Shown piece after piece: positions 54,701-64,000 of a stretch of 64,000 nucleotides of DNA; position 1 is the first letter of the stretch; every line of letters starts with the position of its first letter. The notes below the pieces were generated by a model that saw only the letters and a program-made list of their open reading frames with translations, had not been told where the DNA came from and searched no databases. The DNA comes from Lamellibrachia satsuma. Lineage: Eukaryota > Annelida > Polychaeta > Sabellida > Siboglinidae. The DNA lies in assembly GCA_033239005.1 (NCBI GenBank), contig BSQZ01000078.1:2656542-2720541 (forward strand), read 5' to 3'. Position numbers and translations under genes: made by a program.

Positions 54701-57700
54701 TGGTGAGTTCTCTTCTTCCTAGTTGATTGCATCTGTCGCTGTCTCAGTGTCCTGATGGCCCTGGTGAGTTCTCTTCTTCCTAGTTGATTGCATACGTCGC
54801 TGCTCAGTGTCCTGATGGCCCTGGTGAGTTCTCTTCTTCCTAGTTGATTGCATCTGTCGCTGTCTCAGTGTCCTGATGGCCCTGGTGAGTTCTCTTCTCC
54901 CTAGTTGATTGCATACGTCGCTGTCTCAGTGTCCTGATGGCCCTGGTGAGTTCTCTTCTTCCTAGTTGATTGCATCTGTCGCTGTCTCAGTGTCCTGATG
55001 GCCCTGGTGAGTTCTCTTCTTTCTAGTTGATTGCATCTGTCGCTGTCTCAGTGTCCTGATGGCCCTGGTGAGTTCTCTTCTTCCTAGTTGATTGCATCTG
55101 TCGCTGTCTCAGTGTCCTGATGGCCCTGGTGAGTTCTCTTCTTCCTAGTTGATTGCATCTGTCACTGTCTCAGTGTCCTGATGGCCCTGGTGAGTTCTCT
55201 TCTTCCTAGTTGATTGCATCTGTCGCTGTCTCAGTGTCCTGATGGCCCTGGGAGTTCTCTTCTTCCTAGTTGACTGCATCTGTCGCTGTCTCAGTGTCCT
55301 GATGGCCCTGGGAGTTCTCTTCTTCCTAGTTGACTGCATCTGTCGCTGTCTCAGTGTCCTGATGGCCCTGGGAGTTCTCTTCTTCCTAGTTGACTGCATC
55401 TGTCGCTGTCTCAGTGTCCTGATGGCCCTGGTGAGTTCTCTTCTTCCTAGTTGATTGCATCTGTCGCTGTCTCAGTGTCCTGATGGCCCTGGGAGTTCTC
55501 TTCTTCCTATTTGATTGCATCTGTCGCTGTCTCAGTATCCTGATGGCCCTGGTGAGTTCTCTTCTGCCTAGTTGATTGCATCTGTCGCTGTCTCAGTGTC
55601 GTGATGGCCCTGGTGAGTTCTCTTCTTCCTAGTTGCTCCCTTCACAAAGGGGAGGCTGGTTCATGTATGGTTCCGCCGCCCCAGCTGTTATCCCTTTCCA
55701 CTTCTCCCTATCGACAGCCTTCCCCCTCCACTTCTCCCTATCGACAGCCTTCCCCCTCCACTTCTCCCTATCGACAGCCTTCCCCCTCCACCTGTCAACT
55801 TCCTACACTTCCTCTTCACGCCATCCTCCCATCTCAGCTGGCTGTTTCATTACTTCTGCTTTTTAGGCACACATCCATTCCTACTGTGCTTTCCATTAGG
55901 CTGAACTGCATCCCAATCTCTTCCCTAATTTCAGTCGATAAACTCAGACTGGTGGGTATTTTAGTAGAGATTAAAGGAATGTCTTTTGTTTGACAAAATG
56001 ACAAAATGCAGGCTTAATTTTCGCCCCACACCCCCAAAACACTTCAACCCCTGAACGTCACAAAAAAACCAAGGAAACGCACTTAAAGGAATTTTGATAA
56101 ACACCAACAGCGTTAAGAGCATAGAAAAAGCAACCCAACTAAAGGCAACTATTCAATATAATAACCCAGACATCATATTTCTAGTTGAAACTAAATTAGA
56201 TGCAAACTATGCTACATACTCTTTCCTACCACCCATCTATGAGGCCATCAGAAAGGACAGGAATATCCATGGCGGTGGAGTCCTTATAGCCTTCCGTGAC
56301 AACATTGTAGCTGAACCCCACCAAAATTTAAACTCAAATTGTGAAATAATTTGGACAAAAATTAACTTTGCACGAAACAAATGCATATACTTTTCATCTT
56401 ATTATCGACCCCCAAATGACCACCTTCAATCCCTTGAAGCTCTCCATGACTCCCTAACTAAACTATATAGATCACAAAAAACTCCCCCTAATGTAGTCAT
56501 AGCTGGAGATTTTAACCTCCCTGATATCAACTGGACAAATCACCAGACCACTAATAACAGCACTGCTAGCAAGCATAGCAAACTACTAGAAATAACTAAC
56601 GACTTTGGGCTGCAAAACATGGTAAATGACCCCACACGTATCGCTTCCAGCAACATTCTTGACCTCATACTCACCTCAAATCCCTCCATTATTATCAACA
56701 CCCATACCACTCCTGGTATGAGCGATCATGAATCCGTGACCTTCAGTGTCAACTTAAACCCAGTTCGCAACAAGAAACCCCCCCACAAAGTTTATAGTTA
56801 CAAATCAGCAGACTGGGACCAACTCAAACACGACATAGACAAACTAAATCTTGAGTACTTCGACATGGACCCAAACTCACAGGATATAGACATAAACTGG
56901 ACCTTTTTCCGTGAACGTCTGACTACCTTGATTAAAAATAACATACCTAGACGATACACAAAAGCTAAAACCCACCTCCCCTGGATAACACGTGAACTAA
57001 TTAGAATGCTGAGAAGACGAAACAAAAGCCACAAAAAGGCAAAGCAAACTGGACTAAACAGTGACTGGGAAAAATTTAAGGAACTCCGAAAACAAGCTAC
57101 TAAAGCATTAGCAAAATCCTACAAAGACTATGTTAACAACCACATTGGAGACAGCCTGAAAACTAACCCAAAACGATTCTGGTCATTTATTAAGGCAAAT
57201 AAACGAGAAAACATTGGCATTCCCACACTTCGAGTAAACGACCAACCAATAATTAATGATCAAGATAAAGCAAATGCCCTAAACAACCAATTTAGCTCTG
57301 TATTTACCCAAGAAAAGCACCCCATCCCCCAAATAGCCCCCTCTACTTACCCCAACATCCCCCTTCTCGAAATTGGCATAGATGGCGTAATAAAGCAGCT
57401 GGAAAATCTAAACCAGAACAAAGCTACAGGCCCAGATGAACTCCCAGCCAGAGTCCTTAAAGAAACTGCAAAGCAGATAGCTCCCATCATCACCCAAATT
57501 TTCCAACAGTCACATCTGGTGTCCCTAGTTACAGGACCTGTCATCTCCTTACTCTACATAAATGACATAAGTGGGAACATCAAATCTTCTATACGCCTTT
57601 TTGCAGATGATAGTATTATATATTGTAAAATTTCTTCCAAAACCGACCACAAAATTCTCCAAACTGACCTAAGCCAACTCCAAACATGGTCAGACAAATG

Positions 57701-60700
57701 GCAAATGGAATTTAATGTATCTAAATGTGTCCACCTTCCAATAACAAACAAAACTAAACCCAGCACACACAAGTACTCGCTGTCTGGCCAGCCATTATCC
57801 ACTGTATCCAGCCACTCATATCTCGGAGTAAAATTGGATTCCAAATTAACCTGGACAAATCACGTCACTGACATAACTTCAAAATCTTCGAAATGTTTAG
57901 GCATGATTAAACAAACTCTTGGCCCATGTAAACCCGAAGTTAAACAAACAGCCTACAACATGCTAATCCGGCCAAAACTCGAGTACTCTTCACCCATATG
58001 GAACACCTTTTCACAAGTTAAAAGCCTTGAAAGAGTGCAACACTCTGCTGCCAGATTTGTTAAAAATGATTACAGATGGAACACAAATCCAGCAGATCTA
58101 ATTACTGCCCTTGGATGGCCAATCCTCGAACGAAGATGCATTATTAAACAAGTCACAACCTTCTACAAAATTCTAAACAACATTATTGAAATCACCCCCC
58201 CTCCAGGCCTACTAACCTGCTCTCGAACCCGTGGACAATACATAGCCCCCAGGTGTCGTATAAATGCAATGGTCTTTTCATTTTATCCCAGAGCCATTCG
58301 CATATGGAATATGATTCCACCAAAAATTACCAACATAAAAAACCCAAAATCATTTCAAGAAGCTATTATGGAACTCCCTTTCACCACACCTCCTCACCTA
58401 AACTGCCTTTAAAAACACAGTGCTTAGCGTAAACTTATCCATGGTGTGGGTATGGAGACTGTCTATGTGTGCATGTGGCAAGGCAGCGACAGTATCCATA
58501 CACATAACCAACCTATTAAAAATTTTCGTTTAACATCCTATACATAAAATAAATAAAACTATCAGATAAAAACCATTTCAGCTACATTAAAGATACTAGT
58601 CTTTTAGTCGAATGTACCACCCACAGCGCATGCGCACAGTCCACCACAAACTCCAGCGTTAGCCCAAGTTTGGGCTGTTTGGAGTAAACCACTTGAGACT
58701 TGAGAGACAGCCTTTGTCTTGTTTGACATACGTTGTCTTGCTTTACATACTTTATCTTGTTGTTACATACGTTGTCTTGTTGTTACATACTTTGTCTTAT
58801 TTTTACATACTTTGTCTTGTTGTTACTTACTTTGTCTTGTTGTTACATACTTTGTCTTGTTGTTACGTACTTTGTCTTGTTGTTACATACTTTGTCTTGT
58901 TGTTACATACTTTGTCTTGTTGTTACAGTTCCAAAGGTTGATGTTTTCCAACCTTCACAACAAGATCATTTTAGTATTGGGTCTCAGCTACGCAAGTAAG
59001 TGGATTGTTAAAACGTTAACATAACACTGTTTTATTATTTAATTTCTCAATTTATATGCTGTACTTCTTGGATAAACAAGGGAAACATGTTATCCATGAA
59101 TTCAACGTTATCCATAATTCTACACTTAATGCCATATGTTTTAGTACTGTACTTTTAAACTTTTAGCAGATACAAACTATCATTGATTTGCTTGATGTAA
59201 ATTTTCTTATAATAAACAAACCAAGGTATTAGAGTGGCATGATGTTCTGATGAGAATGTAATAGATAATAATTATAATATATTAAATACTTCTATTGTGC
59301 TAAAATTCTTGGGAGACCTAAGCTTGGCAGCACACCAGAACAAAAGGAGTTAAGCAGTTTCTAATTTATAAGCAGTTCTAGTTGTAAACAGTTGGATTGG
59401 TACACTGGGGAGCTACGGAGGATAAGAAAGTTTAAACAAGTTTTTTAGTTTATGGCGAAATGTTGCTGTATTTCCTAGAGACTTAACTTTAACAGGGAGT
59501 GAGTTCCACGGAGTTGGTGAAGCAACTGATTGCTTAATATTGGTTGGTGATTGGTCAGTATTGGCTGGCAGTTGGTCAACATTGGCAGGTGATTGGTCAA
59601 TATTGGCTGGTGATTGGTCAATATTGGTTGGTGATTGGTCAATATTGGCAGGTGATTGGTCAATATTGGCAGGTGATTGGTCAATATTGGCTGGTGATCA
59701 TTCAAAATTGGCTGGTGATTGGTCAACATTAGTTGGTGTCATGTGACATAGGAATGGGATGTGTTGTCATTGTAGGATTCTCGAGTCGTTCATCAAGAGT
59801 AATTGGACAGAAGCATCACAAGACTTCACCAGTGGCAACAGGTCAGAGTTTATATCATATTTCATTTACTAATGATACAAATTAAATTATATATTATTAA
59901 TAATAATGATAAAATATTACAAGAGTAAAAACTAAATTATTCCAATCCTCTCTGCAGTGTGTTTCATGTCATGCCTAACAGAATAATAACAGAAAACTAA
60001 ATTATTCCAATCCTCTCTGCAGTGTGTTTCATGTCATGCCTAACAGAATAATAACAGAAAACTAAATTATTCCAATCCACTCTGCGGTGTGTTTCATGTC
60101 ATGCCTAACAGAATAATAACAGAAAACTAAACTATTCCAATTCTCTCTGCGGTGTGTTAAATGTCATGCCTAACAGAGTAATAACAGAAAACTAAATTAT
60201 TCCAATCCACTCTGCAGTGTATTTCATGTTATGCCTAACAGAATAATACCAGAAAACTAAATTATTCCAATTCTCTCTGCGGTGTGTTAAATGTCATGCC
60301 TAACAGAGTAATAACAGAAAACTAAATTATTCCATCCACTCTGCGGTGTGTTTCATGTCATGCCTAACAGAATAATAACAACAAACTAAATTATTCCAAT
60401 CCTCTCTGCGGTGTGTTTCATGTCATGCCTAACAGAATAATAACAGAAAACTAAATTATTCCAATCCTCTCTGCTGTGTGTTTCATGTCATTCCTAACAG
60501 AATAATAACAGAAAACTAAATTATTCCAATCCTCTCTGCAATGTGTTTCATGTCATGCCTAACAGAATAATAACAACAAACTAAATTATTCCAATCCTCT
60601 CTGCGGTGTGTTTCATGTCATGCCTAACAGAATAATAACAGAAAACTAAATTATTCCAATCCTCTCTGCGGTGTGTTTCATGTCATGCCTAACAGAATAA

Positions 60701-62645
60701 TAACAGAAAACTAAATTATTCCAATCCTCTCTGCGGTGTGTTTCATGTCATGCCTAACAGAATAATAACAGAAAACTAAATTATTCCAATCCTCTCTGCT
60801 GTGTGTTTCATGTCATGCCAAACAGAATAATAACAGAAAACTAAATTATTCCAATCCTCTCTGCTGTGTGTTTCATGTCATGCCAAACAGAATAATAACA
60901 GAAAACTAAATTATTCCAATCCTCTCTGCGGTGTGTTTCATGTCATGCCAAACAGAATAATAACAGAAAACTAAATTATTCCAATCCTCTCTGCGGTGTG
61001 TTTCATGTCATGCCTAACAGAATAATAACAGAAAACTAAATTATTCCAATCCTCTCTGCTGTGTGTTATATGTCATGCCTAACAGAATAATAACAGAAAA
61101 CTAAATTATTCCAATCCTCTCTGCTGTGTGTTTCATGTCATGCCTAACAGAAGAATAACAGAAAACTAAATTATTCCAATCCTCTCTGCGGTGTGTTTCA
61201 TGTCATGCCTAACAGAAGAATAACAGAAAACTAAATTATTCCAATCCTCTCTGCGGTGTGTTTCATGTCATGTCTAACAGAATAATAACAACAAACTAAA
61301 TTATTCCAATCCTCTCTGCGGTGTGTTTCATGTCATGCCTAACAGAATAATAACAACAAACTAAATTATTCCAATCCTCTCTGCGGTGTGTTTCATGTCA
61401 TGCCTAACAGAATAATAACAGAAAACTAAATTATTCCAATCCTCTCTGCGGTGTGTTTCATGTCATGCCTAACAGAATAATAACAGAAAACTAAATTATT
61501 CCAATCCTCTCTGCGGTGTGTTTCATGTCATGCCTAACAGAATAATAACAGAAAACTAAATTATTCCAATCCTCTCTGCTGTGTGTTTCATGTCATGCCT
61601 AACAGAATAATAACAGAAAACTAAATTATTCCAATCCTCTCTGCTGTGTGTTTCATGTCATGCCTAACAGAATAATAACAGAAAACTAAATTATTCCAAT
61701 CCTCTCTGCGGTGTGTTTCATGTCATGCCTAACAGAATAATAACAGAAAACTAAATTATTCCAATCCTCTCTGCTGTGTGTTTCATGTCATGCCTAACAG
61801 AATAATAACAGAAAACTAAATTATTCCAATCCTCTCTGCAGTGTGTTTCATGTCATGCCTAACAGAAGAATAACAGAAAACTAAATTATTCCAATCCTCT
61901 CTGCGGTGTGTTTCATGTCATGTCTAACAGAATAATAACAACAAACTAAATTATTCCAATCCTCTCTGCGGTGTGTTTCATGTCATGCCTAACAGAATAA
62001 TAACAACAAACTAAATTATTCCAATCCTCTCTGCGGTGTGTTTCATGTCATGCCTAACAGAATAATAACAGAAAACTAAATTATTCCAATCCTCTCTGCG
62101 GTGTGTTTCATGTCATGCCTAACAGAATAATAACAGAAAACTAAATTATTCCAATCCTCTCTGCGGTGTGTTTCATGTCATGCCTAACAGAATAATAACA
62201 GAAAACTAAATTATTCCAATCCTCTCTGCTGTGTGTTTCATGTCATGCCTAACAGAATAATAACAACAAACTAAATTATTCCAATCCTCTCTGCTGTGTG
62301 TTTCATGTCATGCCTAACAGAATAATAACAACAAACTAAATTATTCCAATCATCTCTGTGATGTGTTTCATGTCATGCCTAACAGAGTAATAACAACAAA
62401 CTAAATTAGTAGGATAAAATACTGTAAATATGCTGTAAAGCTAGAATTAAACAAACATCTGTTGTAGAAATGTAGAAACATCAATATTTATAATGTTTTA
62501 GTTGCACATCATCTGCAATACCTGCTGAGGCGCTCCCCCAGATGTTGTCTATGGGATTTTGTCCAACGCTGGCACGGAATGCCCTTGCCATGTGTGGTGG
62601 TGATGTCCAGGAGGCCATTGACTTGCTTATCTCAGACCCAGATAG
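51776..62645 (+). CDS. PARP6: PARP6/PARP8-family mono-ADP-ribosyltransferase, N-terminal half, 3'-partial
   Basis: Exons 51776-51897, 52083-52189, 53163-53223, 53821-53911, 58929-58995, 59776-59841, 62502-62645; all GT-AG with compatible phases. The product starts with an acidic stretch (DDESSDDISDDDDDEYDTTE) like the EEDSEGDNDSEEF region of PARP8. Then come AFPIIDDIEISLSIEMEILD (vertebrate YGTIDDVDIDLHINISFLD), SETAAAWKVKKDEPIIIRLH, LSLSQYPDGP, VPKVDVFQPS and QLRKILESFIKSNW, all collinear with PARP6/8. A UBA domain follows in the last exon. The ADP-ribosyltransferase catalytic domain should lie beyond 64,000. A start codon must be in an upstream exon. PARP6 versus PARP8 cannot be decided; the single invertebrate gene may be ancestral to both. 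Confidence 0.88.
52258..52365. repeat. ATTGTACAGAGTGTACA minisatellite
   Basis: About six copies of a 19-bp unit with palindromic TGTACA words. 52,400-53,150 shows no gene. Confidence 0.85.
53878..55632. repeat. 61-bp minisatellite carrying a PARP-exon 5' splice site, about 29 copies
   Basis: Unit TTGATTGCATCTGTCGCTGT, CTCAGTGTCCTGATGGCCCT, G|GTGAGTTCTCTTCTTCCTAG. It copies the last 34 nt of exon 53821-53911 with its donor, and each unit also has a pyrimidine tract plus AG 14 nt after the donor. The first copy is the real exon end. Confidence 0.96.
55700..55800. repeat. 32-bp repeat, 4 copies
   Basis: CCACTTCTCCCTATCGACAG plus CCTTCCCCCT repeated at the right edge of the 61-bp array. Confidence 0.85.
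56058..58412 (+). mobile_element. CR1/jockey-like LINE ORF2 with an in-frame deletion in the RT
   Basis: Open for over 770 codons without an ATG at its start. The N-terminal half is an APE-type endonuclease (FLVETKLD, YYRPPND, AGDFNLPDINW, MSDHESVTF). A linker and RT entry follow (NKATGPDELPARVLKETA). The RT then jumps from TQIFQQS straight to TGPVISLLYINDI and FADDSIIY, so roughly 150 residues including catalytic motif A are gone without loss of frame. The C-terminal part (LGVKLDSKLTW, IRPKLEYSSPIW, LERVQHSAARFV) is complete. It sits in the PARP intron between 53,912 and 58,928. It cannot move itself. Confidence 0.85.
58733..58926. repeat. 20-bp minisatellite of a 3' splice-site pyrimidine tract
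   Basis: TTTGTCTTGTTGTTACATAC repeated about nine times; the last copy becomes TTGTTACAG|TT, the acceptor of PARP exon 58929-58995. The unit lacks AG, so only the tract and branch region are multiplied. Confidence 0.93.
59545..59745. repeat. 20-bp GGTGATTGGTCAATATTGGC minisatellite
   Basis: About ten copies, ending about 30 bp before the acceptor of PARP exon 59776-59841. Confidence 0.93.
59930..62408. repeat. 65-bp minisatellite, about 38 copies
   Basis: Unit AATAATAACAGAAAACTAAA, TTATTCCAATCCTCTCTGCG, GTGTGTTTCATGTCATGCCT, AACAG. It fills the PARP intron before the UBA exon. Some units read CCTCTCTGCAG, an acceptor-like sequence, but no exon homology was seen. Confidence 0.96.
62502..62645 (+). 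CDS. PARP6: UBA-domain exon of the PARP6/8-like gene
   Basis: 48 codons entered in phase 2. LPQMLSMGFCPTLARNALAM then CGGDVQEAIDLLISDPD is a clear UBA fold signature: MGF loop, helix, GG turn and AI-LL helix. UBA domains bind ubiquitin. The donor GATAG|GTTCGT is only fair; without it the frame runs to TGA at 62707-62709, giving a short alternative C terminus. Confidence 0.82.
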
Positions 62646-62759
62646 GTTCGTGGTCTGTTCAATCCAAGTATTCCTTGAAAGAGATGATGAGTACCAGAAA
62701 GACCAGTGACTGGTGACATTGTAACAAAACAGACATTTCGGGATATGCACTGTCGTTGA

Positions 62760-63240
62760 TTTGATGGTGGTGCCCTGTTGTTGATGTGATAGTGATGCAC
62801 TGTTGATGTGATGGTGGTTCACTGGTGTTGATGTGATAGTGATGCCCTGTTGTTGTGATGGTGGTGCACTGTTGTTGATGTGGTGGTGGTGCACTGTTGT
62901 TGATGTGATGGTGGTGCACTGTTGTTGATGTGATGGTGGTGCACTGTTGTTGTTGTGATGGTGGTACACTGTTGTTGTTGTGATGGTGGTACACTGTTGT
63001 TGTTGTGATGGTGGTACACTGTTGTTGATGTGATGGTGGTACACTGTTGTTGATGTGATGGTGGTACACTGTTGTTGATGTGATGGTGGTACACTGTTGT
63101 TGATGTGATGGTGGTGCACTGTTGTTGTTGTGATGGTGGTACACTGTTATTGTTGTGATGGTGGTACACTGTTGTTGATGTGATGGTGGTGCACTGTTAC
63201 TGACGTGATGGAGGTGCACTGTCATTGATGTGTCTGTGGT
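62760..63240. repeat. 24-bp GATGTGATGGTGGTGCACTG minisatellite
   Basis: About 19 copies with GTTGTT. The minus strand reads Thr-Ile-Thr/His-rich frames, which are artefacts of the period. 63,250-64,000 shows no exon that I can support. Confidence 0.93.
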
Positions 63241-64000
63241 GCATATATATATATATTTGAGTATGGTATCACTCACGGTTCTGCACACATCACCTTTTCG
63301 TACCACTGACTTAAGGTAGCTGGGGAGGCTATTATATGTTTGTCTTGAATTGAGTAGTTTCAGTAGAGATTTTTAAGATAAATTAACCATTTCGTCACAG
63401 ATTGTAGTTGAAATATTATATAATATTCCAGATTAATAAGATTTGGAGTTGTTTTTCAATTATTTGGTTTTATTACAAGATTTTTAAAACATTTTTGTAA
63501 ATGTGAAAATAATTGTCACAAAATGCGAAATTATATCGTTTCGAGAAAATCCCCAAAAAAATAAATGACATACATATAAGTTTGACATTGTCACTGATAA
63601 CTTTAAGGTAGATTTTGGTTAACATAAACGAATTACTTCTGCTACACCACCATGAATGAATTAGGCAAAAGTTGAATGACAGCCTGAAGTGACAGTTTAT
63701 TTTTGACACAAACCCTTCACCAATCGTAATTCAAATTCGTGTAATTTTGCATATATTTAAGACATGTCCATACCCCAAACTGCAGCTTGGTAAGTGTTGT
63801 AGTTTTTTCTAAAAAAGTAAATTAAGCATCATTTCCTGGTTGTTGGTCCTTCCTCGTTTTACGTATTGTTGACAAAACATAACGGCCATTTCTAATATTG
63901 ACATGTCCCCTTAATTTGCCGCCACAATGGCCCTTGAATCTGTATTTGTAACATGTTGTCTACGTTATCAGGTTACTGCAAACACATGACAGGGTGTGTT

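Noticed and set aside
62481..63306. Minus-strand HHHHINNS/Thr-rich frames of over 200 codons
   Set aside because: Shadow of the 24-bp GATGGTGGT array and of the UBA exon on the other strand.
63770..63800. Small exon-like CCCAAACTGCAG|CTTG|GTAAGT
   Set aside because: Only four bases lie between the two sites; no PARP homology nearby.

Overview
The window is nuclear DNA from an animal. It holds split genes with GT-AG introns, LINE, SINE, hAT-like and LTR-type element remnants, and an extraordinary load of minisatellites. The protein families and repeat style suggest a marine invertebrate, perhaps a mollusc, but no feature fixes the species.

Region 1 (1-30,385, + strand) is the 3' four-fifths of the nucleoporin gene NUP133. 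I place 31 coding exons. Their lengths sum to 2,958 nt (985 codons plus stop), every junction is phase-compatible, and the order follows vertebrate Nup133 from mid beta-propeller to the C terminus. Three consecutive introns each hold a C/D-box snoRNA-like gene (about 8,947, 9,731 and 10,887). Two of them carry a guide complementary to the 5.8S rRNA segment containing the known G75 methylation site.

Region 2 (30,386-45,270) has no gene I can support. It contains LINE, R2-like and Ty3-like remnants on both strands and large minisatellites at 32.7-34.4, 35.0-35.6 and 40.2-41.1 kb.

Region 3 (45,273-64,000, + strand) has one exon encoding a DZIP3-type HEPN domain. It is followed by seven exons of a PARP6/PARP8-family mono-ADP-ribosyltransferase N-terminal half, with an added UBA domain; the gene runs off the right edge before its catalytic domain. 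The HEPN exon and the first PARP exon are phase-compatible, so they may form one gene.

The most unusual property is a repeated theme. At least six tandem arrays are built from the host gene's own exon/intron junctions and multiply real 5' or 3' splice sites from 3 up to about 47 times. NUP133 exon 21 is sandwiched between a 47-copy array of its acceptor and an array of about 25 copies of its donor. A PARP exon donor is repeated about 29 times with a polypyrimidine-AG in each unit. In every case the true site is the copy next to the exon body, and the decoys extend into the intron.
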